Source: Microbacterium flavum (lineage in GTDB: Bacteria; Actinomycetota; Actinomycetes; Actinomycetales; Microbacteriaceae). Taken from it: 64,000 nucleotides of DNA. The position numbers and the translations under genes are program-made. The DNA is taken from the NCBI RefSeq assembly GCF_018717645.1, contig NZ_JAFLHG010000001.1, positions 248,001-312,000 of the forward strand, written 5' to 3'. Below the pieces are notes generated by a model. It searched no databases. It saw nothing but the letters and a program-made list of their open reading frames with translations, and was not told where the DNA came from. The first letter of the stretch is position 1; each line of letters starts with the position of its first letter. Positions 34,373-47,211 of this stretch are shown piece after piece.

Positions 34373-35947
34373 ATGACGACCGACGCCGACCGCCGTCGCC
34401 CGACCTACGCGGCGCTCGTCGACGAGCTGCGCGAGCGCCGGCGGCGTGCGGCCGCGGGAGGCCCCGAGGCATCGCGTAGGCGACACGTCGAGCGCGGAAA
34501 GCTCCTCGCGCGGGATCGGATCGACGAGCTCCTGGACCGCGGATCGCCCTTTCTCGAGGTCGCTCCCCTGGCGGCATGCGACCTGGGCGATGACTGGCCC
34601 TCCGCGGGAGTGGTGGCCGGGATCGGGCTCGTCCACGGCCGCCACGTGATGGTGGTGGCCAACGACGCGACGGTGAAGGGCGGGACCTACCATCCGCTCA
34701 CCGTCAAGAAGCACCTGCGAGCGCAGGAGATCGCCGCTGAGAATCGGCTGCCCTGCGTCTACCTGGTCGATTCGGGCGGGGCATTCCTTCCCCTGCAGGA
34801 CGAGGTCTTCCCCGATCGCGACCATTTCGGGCGGATCTTCTACAACCAGGCGCGCATGTCACGGGACGGCATCCCCCAGATCGCCGCCGTGATGGGCTCC
34901 TCCACCGCCGGCGGCGCATACGTCCCGGCGATGAGCGATGAGACGGTCATCGTCCGCGGCCAGGGGACGATCTTCCTCGGCGGGCCGCCGCTCGTGAAGG
35001 CGGCGACCGGCGAGGTCGTCAGTGCGGAGGAGCTCGGGGGCGGTGACACGCACGCCCGCATCTCCGGCGTCGTCGACCACCTTGCGGCGGACGACGCGGA
35101 CGCGCTCCGCATCGTCCGCGAGATCGTGGCAACCCTCCCCCCCACCCCGCCGCTGCCGGAGGAGCCCGCCGCCGTCGCCGCGCCGCAGCACGACCCCGCG
35201 ACCCTGACCGATGTGGTCCCCGTCGAGCTGACGGCGCCCTACGACGCCCGCGAGATCATCTCCCGCCTGGTCGACGGCGGCTCGTTCACCGAGTTCAAGC
35301 GGGAGTACGGCGAGACGCTCGTCACAGGGTTCGCCCGCCTCTCCGGCCACCGTGTGGGGATCGTCGCCAACAACGGCGTGCTGTTCGGCGAGTCCGCACT
35401 CAAGGGCGCGCACTTCATCGAGCTGTGCGACCAGCGGGGCATCCCCCTCGTCTTCCTGCAGAACATCACCGGGTTCATGGTGGGCCGCGAGTACGAGCAC
35501 GGCGGCATCGCCAAACACGGCGCGAAGATGGTGAACGCCGTCGCGTGCGCGCGCGTGCCGAAGCTCACCGTCGTGGTCGGCGGATCGTTCGGCGCCGGCA
35601 CGTATTCCATGTGCGGCCGGGCGTACTCCCCCCGCTTCCTGTGGCTCTGGCCGGGGGCGCGCGTGTCGGTCATGGGCGGACCGCAGGCGGCATCCGTCCT
35701 GTCCACGGTGCGCGGCGAGCAGCTGGATGCCGCGGGGACCCCCTGGACCGACGCCGAGAAGGCCGCCTTCGAGCAGCCCATCCGCGACCAGTACGAGCGG
35801 CAGGGCAGCCCCTACTACTCGACCTCACGCCTCTGGGACGACGGGGTCATCGCCCCCGCCGAGACCCGCGACGTCCTCGGCCTCGCGCTCGACGTCATCA
35901 CCCGCACCCCCCTCGAACCCGTCGGCTACGGCGTCTTCCGGATGTGA
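34373..35947 (+). CDS. Acyl-CoA carboxylase beta subunit (methylcrotonyl-CoA type)
   Basis: A 524-residue carboxyltransferase. The two crotonase-like halves are visible: N-terminal [14 protein letters not shown] with G-S-S-T-A-G-G-A-Y, and C-terminal [12 protein letters not shown] with [16 protein letters not shown]. The C-terminal wording ([21 protein letters not shown]) is that of methylcrotonyl-CoA carboxylase and mycobacterial AccD1 rather than propionyl-CoA carboxylase. Start: ATG 34373, or GTG 34367 with GAGGA closer. The biotin subunit follows. No other leucine-degradation gene is nearby. Confidence 0.92.
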   Translation: MTTDADRRRPTYAALVDELRERRRRAAAGGPEASRRRHVERGKLLARDRIDELLDRGSPFLEVAPLAACDLGDDWPSAGVVAGIGLVHGRHVMVVANDATVKGGTYHPLTVKKHLRAQEIAAENRLPCVYLVDSGGAFLPLQDEVFPDRDHFGRIFYNQARMSRDGIPQIAAVMGSSTAGGAYVPAMSDETVIVRGQGTIFLGGPPLVKAATGEVVSAEELGGGDTHARISGVVDHLAADDADALRIVREIVATLPPTPPLPEEPAAVAAPQHDPATLTDVVPVELTAPYDAREIISRLVDGGSFTEFKREYGETLVTGFARLSGHRVGIVANNGVLFGESALKGAHFIELCDQRGIPLVFLQNITGFMVGREYEHGGIAKHGAKMVNAVACARVPKLTVVVGGSFGAGTYSMCGRAYSPRFLWLWPGARVSVMGGPQAASVLSTVRGEQLDAAGTPWTDAEKAAFEQPIRDQYERQGSPYYSTSRLWDDGVIAPAETRDVLGLALDVITRTPLEPVGYGVFRM

Positions 35948-35952
35948 TCCCC

Positions 35953-37953
<2,001 letters not shown>

Positions 37954-38009
37954 CCCCGCAGGTTCGGGGCGGCCGGCGCGAGCATCGGCGGCGTGACGAC
38001 TGTCCGCTC

Positions 38010-39398
38010 CTACAGCGAGGCCCGGAACGCGGCATACCTGTCGTCCAGCATCGCGACGAGGGTTCCGTCGGGCTCGACATCGTCGTCGCGGCGCGCCAGG
38101 CGCTGCGCCGCGTGAGCCAGAGGCTCGTGGGTCAGCGCCGTCGCGGCGAGGACGGCGGCCCCATGAGCGGAGTCTCGCGTCTCAGCGACGGCGACGACGC
38201 TGCCGAGCATCGAGGCCCGCAAGCGGTTGCCGGCCGCGCTCCGGGAACCGCCGCCGCTGAGGACGTGACCGGTGCGATCCGCCCCCAGCAGATCGAGGCC
38301 CCAACGCTCCACCATCGCGATCCCCTCCAGCACCAGCGCAGCGCGTTGGATGGCATCCGCCCGATCCCAGCCCGGGGGCGCCTGAAATCTGAGATCCGCC
38401 TGCGGGAGGGGGAATCGCTCACCCTGGCCGGGCACGGGGTAGACCGGCGGGAGGGACGGCCGATGCCACGCCGCGCGCAAGGCGCTGTCGGTGTCGGCAT
38501 TCCACCCGGGGAAGTCGGGAACGAGGTTCTGCAACGCTCCGCCCCCGACGTTGGAGGCGCCACCGGGCCACCACGCCCCGTCCGGTGAGAGGTGCGAGTA
38601 GATGCCGGTCGTCGGGTCGAGCTGTTCGTGCGACGCGACGGCTTTGAGCACGAGCGTCGTACCGAGCACGCCGACCGAACTGCCCGATGTCACCGCACCC
38701 GTCGCGATCTGCGAGGTGCAGCCGTCGGTCATCCCCGAGACGATCTCCGCTCCCGCGAACGGGCCCGTCCTCGCCGTACCGAGCACGACCCCCGGACGGG
38801 TCAGATCCGGCATCATCGCGGGATCGATCCCGGCGTGGGCGAGGAGGTCGAGATCCCAGTGCGCTGCGGCGGGGTCTATGCCGCCCTTGAGGGCGTGCGA
38901 TGTGTCCATGGGCACCGCGTGGCCGAGGAGGGAGGAGACGACGACGTCTGCGGGCGACGCGACTCCGGCCGCGCCGGGGACACGTCCGAGAATCGCCGCC
39001 GCACGCGGAAGCATCGCGATCGGACGGCCGCGGGACACCGATCGGAGAGCGACCTCCGCCCCCGCGGTGCTCGTGTCGTCGTACATCACGGCGTCGGCGA
39101 TCGCCACCCCCGCAGCGTCCACGGGAACGAGCGTTCCCGAGGTGCCCGTCACCGACAGCGCGCGCACGACGGCGCCCGCTCGAGGCGCCCGCCTCAGGGC
39201 GGCGAGCTCATCCAGAAGGGATGCGACGACCTGCGCGTACACCGCCGGCTGCACCTTCATCCCCTCGACCTCGCGCGGGGCAGGAAGCGCACTCCGCACC
39301 TCCGCGACGACGGCGCCGTCGTCCACGTCGAGCAGGCGCGCGCGCACCCCCGCGGTCGCGAGGTCGATGCCGAGCGCGAGGCGTCCGCCGCCGCTCAC
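38010..39398 (-). CDS. FGGY-family carbohydrate kinase
   Basis: A 462-residue sugar kinase. The N-terminal G-I-D-L-A-T-A-G-V-R and a central G-M-T-D-G-C-T-S-Q-I phosphate loop fit FGGY kinases, and L-S-G-G-G-S-R-S is the C-terminal adenosine motif. It is closest in look to xylulokinase-like members, but the substrate cannot be assigned. It is the last gene of the importer operon and overlaps the HAD gene (GTGA). A separate rhamnulokinase lies at 50454, so this one probably phosphorylates another ketose or polyol brought in by the same importer. Confidence 0.88.
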   Translation of the reverse strand: MSGGGRLALGIDLATAGVRARLLDVDDGAVVAEVRSALPAPREVEGMKVQPAVYAQVVASLLDELAALRRAPRAGAVVRALSVTGTSGTLVPVDAAGVAIADAVMYDDTSTAGAEVALRSVSRGRPIAMLPRAAAILGRVPGAAGVASPADVVVSSLLGHAVPMDTSHALKGGIDPAAAHWDLDLLAHAGIDPAMMPDLTRPGVVLGTARTGPFAGAEIVSGMTDGCTSQIATGAVTSGSSVGVLGTTLVLKAVASHEQLDPTTGIYSHLSPDGAWWPGGASNVGGGALQNLVPDFPGWNADTDSALRAAWHRPSLPPVYPVPGQGERFPLPQADLRFQAPPGWDRADAIQRAALVLEGIAMVERWGLDLLGADRTGHVLSGGGSRSAAGNRLRASMLGSVVAVAETRDSAHGAAVLAATALTHEPLAHAAQRLARRDDDVEPDGTLVAMLDDRYAAFRASL

Positions 39399-40084
39399 GC
39401 GAACAGCACTCGGTCGAGGCCGACCAGGTCGGGGACGACGAGGTCCGCCACAGCCCGCTCGCTCGGGCTCGGATCATCGGGAGCTTCGCCGCGGAGCACC
39501 CACACGGTGCCGAGGCCGAGATCATGCGCGGGGCGCACGTCGTTGTCGAAGCGGTTGCCGATGTGGACGGCTTCCTCCGCACCCACACCCGCCTCGGCGA
39601 GGCACCAATCGAACAACTCCGCGGAGGGCTTCTCATGGCCGACGAGCGCGGAGACGCCCCACACCGAGACATAGTCGCCGACGCCGTCTCGCCGCAGTGC
39701 GTCGACGACACCCGCCTCCTGGTTGGCGAGGATCCCGACCACCGCACTCCCGGCGATGCCCCGCAGGAAGGGCAGGGCGTCGGGCGCGAGGGTACCGGGC
39801 GGGTGGACCCAGAGCGGCCGCGTGGCTGAGTGGAGCTCGCCGCGACGTGCAGGATCTCCGAGGAACTCCCGCGCCAACGCCGTGCGGATCGACGGCTCTT
39901 CGCCGTTGCGCACCGCATCGTAGAGCGCACGCATCTCGGCGGCCGGGGCGGGGGGACGCCCCTCGCGCGCACGCAACCCGTTGACGGCGCTCATGGCGGC
40001 GGCAAGGTAGTTGTCATCGTCGTACAGCGGGCCACCCACATCGATGAACACGGCGCGGGGGCGGCGCAGCCGCGCGATCGACAC
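39395..40084 (-). CDS. HAD-family hydrolase
   Basis: A 229-residue haloacid-dehalogenase-like hydrolase. Motif I is F-I-D-V-G-G-P-L-Y with Asp15; the second Asp of the usual D-x-D is Gly17. Motif II/III lie in I-L-A-N-Q and K-P-S-A-E, and motif IV is I-G-N-R-F-D-N-D-V. Without the second Asp, the general acid is missing, so the phosphatase rate may be low or the role different. It is encoded between the class II aldolase (two bases away) and the kinase, which suggests a phospho-sugar or phospho-aldehyde substrate in one pathway. Confidence 0.85.
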   Translation of the reverse strand: MSIARLRRPRAVFIDVGGPLYDDDNYLAAAMSAVNGLRAREGRPPAPAAEMRALYDAVRNGEEPSIRTALAREFLGDPARRGELHSATRPLWVHPPGTLAPDALPFLRGIAGSAVVGILANQEAGVVDALRRDGVGDYVSVWGVSALVGHEKPSAELFDWCLAEAGVGAEEAVHIGNRFDNDVRPAHDLGLGTVWVLRGEAPDDPSPSERAVADLVVPDLVGLDRVLFA

Positions 40085-40086
40085 GC

Positions 40087-40869
40087 TCAGCCCTCCATCC
40101 CGGCGAGCGCGGCACGCCGCTCACGGAAGTCCTCGCGTTCGAAGTAGTGAGCCGTCGCAGCGGCGGAGAGGCCGGCGATCCCGCCGATCTGCAGCGCGGC
40201 GATCCGCACACGCGCGCTCTTGACCGCCATGAGCGAGATCGCCTCGGCACCGTCGGCGGTTGCGGAGTTCGCGACGATGCCGTGATTGCCGAGCAGGATC
40301 AGCGACGGGACCTCGCCGTGATCGGCGACGTGGCGCTCCAGCCGCTCAAGGAAGATGCGAGCCAGATCGATTCCGGGTTGCGCGTACGGGACGAACAGGC
40401 TCCGCCCGAGAACGACCACCTCATCGGAGTAGACCGCCTCGGCGAAGGACTCCTCCGCATGCACGCTCGCGAGAAGCGACACCACCGCCGTCGGATGCGT
40501 GTGCGCGACGAAGCGCACCGGCGCGAAGGCGCGCACGGCGGCGTGCACGAGAGTCTCGATGGAGGCCCGTCGCGGCGCGCCGCCGCCGTCGCCTCCCGGC
40601 GCCGTCAGAGCCGCCGTCAGCGCGGCCTGATCGGCGGCCGGGTCGCGCACGAGCTCCAGCAGCGGGTCGATCTCGATGGCGACGAAGTCTTCCGCGGTCG
40701 CGTGCTGCATGGAGGACCCGGATGCCTTGACGACGATCGCCTCCGGCGAGAGCTGTTCACTCGTGTTGCCCTCGGCGAGGATCACGAGGTCGCGTTCGGG
40801 GAGTGCGAGCCGGTGGGTGAGATCCAGCAGCTCTGCGGAGACGAGTTCCGGTGCGTGTCGAGCGGGCAT
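40087..40869 (-). CDS. Class II aldolase/adducin-family protein
   Basis: A 260-residue member of the FucA/RhaD/AraD family. The zinc ligands are visible as H-T-H-P (V-R-F-V-A-H-T-H-P) and L-G-N-H-G, and the E in the A-S-I-E-T block is a likely catalytic Glu. N-terminal G-N-T-S and K-A-S-G-S-S make the phosphate-binding part. It could be a ketose-1-phosphate aldolase or a phosphate-ketose epimerase. It sits between the importer permeases and the HAD/kinase genes, so it probably cleaves the product of the kinase. Confidence 0.88.
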   Translation of the reverse strand: MPARHAPELVSAELLDLTHRLALPERDLVILAEGNTSEQLSPEAIVVKASGSSMQHATAEDFVAIEIDPLLELVRDPAADQAALTAALTAPGGDGGGAPRRASIETLVHAAVRAFAPVRFVAHTHPTAVVSLLASVHAEESFAEAVYSDEVVVLGRSLFVPYAQPGIDLARIFLERLERHVADHGEVPSLILLGNHGIVANSATADGAEAISLMAVKSARVRIAALQIGGIAGLSAAATAHYFEREDFRERRAALAGMEG

Positions 40870-40871
40870 GG

Positions 40872-41990
40872 TCAGATTCCTCCGAATCGGCGTTTGGTGA
40901 GCCCGTTGAGGAGGGCGGCGAAGATCAGGACCGCGCCGAGCGCGAACAGCTGCATCTGCGTTCCCTCATTGCCCGGAACGAGGAGGAGGATCCCCGCGTT
41001 GAGCCAGACGACCAGGACGGTCGCCAAGACGATTCCGGCGACCCGTCCGATTCCTCCCGTGATGGCGACCCCGCCGAGCACGGCGATCGTGATCGCCGGG
41101 AGGGCCATCCCGTTGCCCGACGTGCCGGCATCCGGTCGCGCCGAGGCGAACTGCGCGACCGTGTAGACGGCGACGATGCTGGAGATGGCACCGGAGATCA
41201 CGTAGGCGCTGGCCCGGGTCGGACGCGTGGCGATCCCTGCCCACACAGCAGCCGTGTCGTTCGTGCCGATGGCGTAGATGCGTCGACCCCAGGTGGTCTT
41301 GTTCAGCAGTACCCAGACGATGACCACGGCCGGCAGCAGGAAGGTGAACACCCCGAGCGGGACCAGTGGCAGCGCCCCTCCGATGAGGGGAAGCTCCACG
41401 GCGCTGGCAGCCGAGTAGAAGTCCTGGATCTGCGGAGAGCTGATGGGCTTCTGTCCGCTCAGCACGAGCGCCAGCGAGCGGTACATGTAGAAGGTGGCGA
41501 GCGTGGCGATGAGCGCCGGGAACCCGATGTAGGAGACGAGGATGCCGTTGATCGCACCGCACACGGCGCCGGCGAGCACGGTCAGCACGATCGCGACCAC
41601 GAGCGGAACGTTCGCCACTCCGTAGAGGTAGCCGAACACGATTCCGGTGAGCGAAACGATCGCACCGACCGAGAGGTCGATCCCTCCGCGACCCGAGGCG
41701 ATGACGATCAGCTGGGCGAGCCCGAGCAGGGCCAGCGGGACGGCACTGATCAGCGCGGCAGCCAGATAGTCGGCGTTGTAGGCGCCGCTGAGCGCGCCCG
41801 CGGCATCCAGGCTGGTCATCACTGCGACGAGCAAAACGATCAGCACGGCGAGCAGGACGACTCGCTGGGTCAGCAACGCGCTGATGACACGGCTGCCCCA
41901 CGATCGCTGGGTGGGCACGGTCGTCGTGGTCGTCGTCGGTGACGCCGCGCCGGCGGACGCGGACGGGGTGCTGGGGGCAGGAGCGGTCAC
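40872..41990 (-). CDS. Sugar ABC permease (RbsC family)
   Basis: A 372-residue membrane permease of the ribose/rhamnose importer class. After about 38 Ala/Ser/Thr-rich residues come about nine hydrophobic segments. Marks of the family are G-G-I-D-L-S-V-G-A-I-V-S-L and N-G-I-L-V-S-Y-I-G-F-P-A-L-I-A-T-L. GTG 41990 overlaps the stop of the other permease (GTGA). It forms a heterodimer with that permease. Its substrate, judged by the divergent rha genes, is probably L-rhamnose or a related sugar. Confidence 0.93.
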   Translation of the reverse strand: MTAPAPSTPSASAGAASPTTTTTTVPTQRSWGSRVISALLTQRVVLLAVLIVLLVAVMTSLDAAGALSGAYNADYLAAALISAVPLALLGLAQLIVIASGRGGIDLSVGAIVSLTGIVFGYLYGVANVPLVVAIVLTVLAGAVCGAINGILVSYIGFPALIATLATFYMYRSLALVLSGQKPISSPQIQDFYSAASAVELPLIGGALPLVPLGVFTFLLPAVVIVWVLLNKTTWGRRIYAIGTNDTAAVWAGIATRPTRASAYVISGAISSIVAVYTVAQFASARPDAGTSGNGMALPAITIAVLGGVAITGGIGRVAGIVLATVLVVWLNAGILLLVPGNEGTQMQLFALGAVLIFAALLNGLTKRRFGGI

Positions 41991-43011
41991 TTCTTCTTCC
42001 TCGCCTTCTCGCGCAGCAGGTCGGTGCCGACCGCGACGATGATGAACAGCCCGACGAACAGGAAGCCGAGCTGTGAGGGCCATCCGAGCTGGGTGACACC
42101 GCTCAGGACCGTCTGCACGAGCACTGCGCCGAAGAGCGTTCCGATGACCGACCCGCGCCCGCCCAGGATGGAGGTGCCTCCGATCACGACCGCCGCGATG
42201 ACGGCGAGCTCCCGTCCCGCACCCACGGACTGGTCCAGAGAGGACGTTCCGGCAGCGATGATGAAGCACGCGGCGAGCCCGACGAGCGCGCCGGTGATCG
42301 TGTAGGCGCCCATCACGCGCGGTCGCACGCGAACCCCGGCCAGGCGCGCGGCGTTCTCGTTCCCGCCGATCGCATACAGATGGCGACCTCCGGCGGCGTA
42401 GCGCAGATACCACCAGGCGATCAGGACGACCACGATGGTGATCGCGAAACTGTGCGGCAGTCCGAAGGTACGGCCGGCAGTGCCCCGTCCGAAGACCTCG
42501 AGAGTCTGCGGGATGCCGTTGACGGTGGAGGAGCCGAAGATGCGCAGGCCGAGGAACTGGAACAGATTGGCGGTACCGAACGTGATGATGATGGCGTGGA
42601 CCCGCCCGTAGGCGATGAGGAGTCCGTTGAGGGCTCCGAGGGCGGCGCCGACGGCGATCGAGAGCGCCACGGCGACGACCAGCGGGACGTCGGCCCCGAC
42701 CATCACCTTGGCGGTGACGACCGCGCAGACCATGATCGCACCGCCGACCGAGACGTCGATGCCGCCGGTCAGGATGATGAAGGTCATGCCGACGCCGATC
42801 AGAGCGATGGGCGACACCGCGACGAGGAGCGGCTGGAGGGACCCGGGGGTGAGGAAGGCGGGGGTGGTGATGCCGAGGATCACCCAGAGCACGGCGATCA
42901 CCCCGAGCAGGACCCACTCCTGACCCGTGACGGCGGGCGGGAGGATGCGCCGAATGGTGGCACGGACGACGGCGGTTTCCAGCGGCGGCTCGTCGCGCGT
43001 GAGGATCTGGG

Positions 43012-43015
<4 letters not shown>
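41987..43015 (-). CDS. Sugar ABC permease (RbsC family)
   Basis: A 342-residue membrane permease, second partner of the RbsC type. The signature G-G-I-D-V-S-V-G-G-A-I-M-V and the loop G-R-V-H-A-I-I-I-T-F-G-T-A are clear, and I-L-G-G-R-G-S-V-I-G-T near the end is typical of this class. It ends K-A-R-K-K-K on the cytoplasmic side. The GTG start overlaps the ATPase stop by four bases, so the ATPase, two permeases and the downstream genes form one transcription unit. Confidence 0.93.
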
Positions 43016-44592
<1,577 letters not shown>

Positions 44593-44617
44593 GAGAGGGT
44601 TCGTTCCTTGGTTCGGT

Positions 44618-44654
44618 GCCGTACCGGCCCGGGGTGCTCCCGGGCCGGTACGGC
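44618..44654 (-). terminator. Very strong hairpin between binding protein and ATPase
   Basis: Perfect 16-base arms (44618-44633 and 44639-44654) with a 5-base loop. On the mRNA it follows the binding-protein stop (44682) and precedes the ATPase start. There is no T-run. It probably gives an excess of binding protein by partial termination or by 3' protection. Confidence 0.75.
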
Positions 44655-44681
44655 GACGCGGCCTATCGGAGGAGGATCGGA

Positions 44682-45722
44682 TCAGTAGTCGAACTCGTCG
44701 ACGTTCTTCGACGTGATGCGCAGCGCCGGGCCGAGCAGCAGCGTCTTGGACGCGGAGTCGAACTCGACTGCGGGAAGGTCGTCGCTGACCTTGTTCGTCG
44801 CGCTGAAGGGCTTCCCCTCGGCGAGCTGCTGGCCTGCCCACGCGGTCAGGAAGCCCAGGTTCTCCACGTTCCACAGGATCGCGGCTGACGAGGACCCGTC
44901 GTCGAGGTAGGGCTTCATCGACTGCGGCGTGCCGAGGCCGACCGTGAAGACGGTGCCGATCTTGCCGGCGTCGCGCACGGCCTGGGCCACGCCGGGCGCC
45001 GACGAGGTGCACTCACCGACGAGTCCCGTGAGGTCCGGATGCGCGTTCATGAGATCGGTGGCCATCGAGGTGGCGGCTGCCTGGTCCTCGCCTGCGTAGA
45101 CGACGTCGACGATCTCCGCCTGCGGGTACTTCTCGGCCGTGTACTTCTTCTGCACGTCGATCCAGGAGTTCAGGTTCGCCGCCGTCTCACCGCAGGAGAC
45201 GATCGCGTACTTGCCCTTGCCGCCCATGGGCTCCATGAGAGCGTCGGTGAGCCCTTCGCCGATCCCCTGTGCGGTCGCCTGGTTCACGAAGACCTCCCGC
45301 ACCGAGTCGGGGGCGTCCGTGTCGCTGGTCGCGACCTTGATGCCCTTGTCCGCGGCCTCCTTCAGCAGCGGTGCCATGGAGTCGGGGTCGTTCGGTGCGA
45401 CGACGAGCACGTCGACGCCCTGCTGGATGTAGGAGCGGACGATGTCGGCCTGGGCCGCCGCATCCGCGGTGGTCGGGCCCTGGTAGAGCCACGTGATGCC
45501 GAGCGCCTTGGCGGCAGCCTGACCGCCGGTGTTCATCGCCTCGAAATAGGGGATGCCCTGGAGCTTGGGGACGAAGGCGACGGTGATGCCGCCGCCCCCT
45601 CCCGCGTCGCCGCTCGGGGCGCCGGTGCTGCCGCCTCCTGCGGCGTCTCGCGAGGTGCATCCTGCGAGAACGAGGGCTGCGGCGGCGGTGAGGGCGCCGA
45701 TGGCCAGAATCGACTTGCGCAT
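44682..45722 (-). CDS. rhaS: Rhamnose-type sugar-binding lipoprotein (RhaS-like)
   Basis: A 346-residue cluster-B (ribose-type) binding protein with a lipoprotein signal (L-V-L-A-G-C) and a Gly-rich linker. The mature part starts I-T-V-A-F-V-P-K-L-Q-G-I-P-Y-F, followed by V-D-V-L-V-V-A-P-N-D-P and D-T-D-A-P, the usual ligand-pocket blocks. AAAGGA lies seven bases before the ATG. It follows the DeoR gene and feeds the ATPase/permease set. Assignment to rhamnose is from the surrounding rha genes and overall likeness to RhaS, not from a ligand motif. Confidence 0.88.
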   Translation of the reverse strand: MRKSILAIGALTAAAALVLAGCTSRDAAGGGSTGAPSGDAGGGGGITVAFVPKLQGIPYFEAMNTGGQAAAKALGITWLYQGPTTADAAAQADIVRSYIQQGVDVLVVAPNDPDSMAPLLKEAADKGIKVATSDTDAPDSVREVFVNQATAQGIGEGLTDALMEPMGGKGKYAIVSCGETAANLNSWIDVQKKYTAEKYPQAEIVDVVYAGEDQAAATSMATDLMNAHPDLTGLVGECTSSAPGVAQAVRDAGKIGTVFTVGLGTPQSMKPYLDDGSSSAAILWNVENLGFLTAWAGQQLAEGKPFSATNKVSDDLPAVEFDSASKTLLLGPALRITSKNVDEFDY

Positions 45723-45746
45723 GAGTTTCCTTTTCTCTGGTGCTGC

Positions 45747-45764
45747 CGGGGCGTCGGTGCCCCG
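45747..45764 (-). terminator. Small hairpin between the DeoR and binding-protein genes
   Basis: CGGGGC and GCCCCG form six-base arms with a six-base loop in the 89-base gap before the binding-protein gene. Confidence 0.3.
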
Positions 45765-45811
45765 CGGTGAGGGAAGTGGTCCGCCGTCGAGAACGACGCC
45801 GGAGTCGGGCA

Positions 45812-46627
45812 TCAGCCGGCGCGAGCCGGCCGGACGGGAGTTCGCTCGCTGCGTGCGGTTGCTTCGCACAGTGCGACCTCCACTCCGCGCTCCTGCCAGC
45901 GCTCGCGATGATCCTGCGGGAACCCCACATCGGAGATGAGGCAGTCGACGCGATCGGCGGGCAGGAAGCTGTGGAGGCCGAAGCCGTCGGCCTTGGTCGA
46001 GTCGAACAGCGCGACGACCCGACGCGCTGCGGCGACGAGGGCGCGTTTGGGCTCAGCCTCGGCGAGCGTGAGCTCGAGGAGCCCGCGCTCGACGGAGAGG
46101 GTGGACAGGCCGACGAAGGCCGTGGACAGGCTGCCGCGCCCGACCAGGACGTCGGACAGCTCGCCGACGGTGGACGACGACGTGCGCCGGACGGTCCCGC
46201 CGAGGAGTATCACCGTGGCGTCGGAGTCCTCACTCAGCACCGTCGCTGTCCGCAGGGAGTTCGTGACGACGACGAGGTCGCGCCGGTCGAGAATCTCGAG
46301 AGCGAGGAAGAATGCCGAGGTCGACGAGTCCAACGCGATGACGTCCCCGTGGGACACGAGCTCCGCCGCACGTCGGGCGATCGCCTTCTTCGCTGCGACG
46401 CTGCGACCGAGTCGGTCGGCGAACGACCCCTCCTCCTGCGGAGCGCTGCCGCGCGCACCGCCGCGCACCCGGCGCAGAAGGGATCGGCGCTCGAGCGCCT
46501 CGAGATCCTTGCGGATCGTCACCGCCGAGACGCCGAAGCGTGTGGAGAGATCGGCCACGGAGACCTGCCCCTCGTGCTCGATCGCGGAGAGGATGCCTTC
46601 GAAGCGGGCGTCACTGTCGTGATCCAC
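45812..46627 (-). CDS. DeoR/GlpR-family regulator of the rhamnose locus
   Basis: A 271-residue repressor: DeoR winged helix (V-S-V-A-D-L-S-T-R-F-G-V-S-A-V-T-I-R-K-D-L) and a DeoRC sugar-phosphate sensor domain with D-S-S-T-S-A and V-V-T-N-S. GGGAG lies six bases before GTG 46627. It is first in the minus-strand importer operon and divergent from rhaM-rhaI, so it sits at the centre of the locus and probably controls both sides. The likely inducer is a phosphorylated sugar such as rhamnulose 1-phosphate, as is usual for DeoR proteins. Confidence 0.92.
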   Translation of the reverse strand: MDHDSDARFEGILSAIEHEGQVSVADLSTRFGVSAVTIRKDLEALERRSLLRRVRGGARGSAPQEEGSFADRLGRSVAAKKAIARRAAELVSHGDVIALDSSTSAFFLALEILDRRDLVVVTNSLRTATVLSEDSDATVILLGGTVRRTSSSTVGELSDVLVGRGSLSTAFVGLSTLSVERGLLELTLAEAEPKRALVAAARRVVALFDSTKADGFGLHSFLPADRVDCLISDVGFPQDHRERWQERGVEVALCEATARSERTPVRPARAG

Positions 46628-46674
46628 GGGTGCTCCCTTCGCGTCGTTGCGTGTCGTCGGTTGCGACGAGAGGG

Positions 46675-46777
46675 AAGCTATCTCGATTCCGAAACCCATG
46701 TCAATGCCCGAATCCAACTTTTCGTATTTCGTTTGAAATCTGTGATGTTGACTTACGAAAGCAGATCGCTGTACGGT
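46675..46777. promoter_or_regulatory. Divergent promoters of the rhamnose locus
   Basis: Minus strand: TTGACA (46704-46699), 18 bases, TAGCTT (46680-46675). Plus strand: TTGACT (46748-46753), 18 bases, TACGGT (46772-46777). Between and over them are direct repeats TTTCGTA/TTTCGTT and an inverted TTACGAAAG, typical of a DeoR operator. The 197-base gap (46628-46824) holds no other gene. Confidence 0.7.
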
Positions 46778-46824
46778 CGCACTGTTCCGCTGGCCCGAAC
46801 GTACGAAGACGTATGAGAGCACCC

Positions 46825-47211
46825 ATGACCCGCATCGACGACGCTGATGGCGTACCGCACGCGCAACGCGTGTGCTTCCGCCTCCGAGTGCGTCCGGAGC
46901 TGATGGACGAGTACCGCGCTCGTCACGCCGAGGTCTGGCCGGAGATGCGCGCCGCGATCGCGCGGGCCGGCCGGCGCAACTACTCGCTCTTCCTCGCGGC
47001 GGACGGCACGCTCATCGGCTACTACGAGACCGATGACGACGCCGACGCGCAGCGGATGCTGTCGGAGTCGCCCGTGGCGGCGCGCTGGGAGGCGGAGATG
47101 GCACGCTTCTTCCTCGCGGCGAGCGGCCGTCCGGATCAGGCAGGCGAACGACTCCCGGAGGTCTTCCACCTCACGGGCACCCGATCAGACGACGGAGGGA
47201 CCCGACCGTGA
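46825..47211 (+). CDS. rhaM: L-rhamnose mutarotase
   Basis: A 128-residue ferredoxin-like fold protein that interconverts the anomers of L-rhamnose for the isomerase. The signature is R-V-C-F-R-L-R-V, R-A-R-H-A-E-V-W-P-E-M with the catalytic His, N-Y-S-L-F-L, and G-Y-Y-E-T-D. ATG 46825 was chosen; 46813 in the same frame is possible. It is the first gene of the plus-strand rhamnose operon and overlaps rhaI by four bases. Confidence 0.92.
   Translation: MTRIDDADGVPHAQRVCFRLRVRPELMDEYRARHAEVWPEMRAAIARAGRRNYSLFLAADGTLIGYYETDDDADAQRMLSESPVAARWEAEMARFFLAASGRPDQAGERLPEVFHLTGTRSDDGGTRP

Noticed and set aside
37954..37969. Terminator between the carboxylase and the FGGY kinase
   Set aside because: CCCCG/CGGGG arms are only five bases long; too weak in GC-rich DNA to call.
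38010..39398. Rhamnulokinase assignment for the first FGGY kinase
   Set aside because: The clear RhaB is at 50454; this protein lacks the V-D-L-G-A-T-S-G-R and G-S-H-D-T-A-S-A-V blocks.
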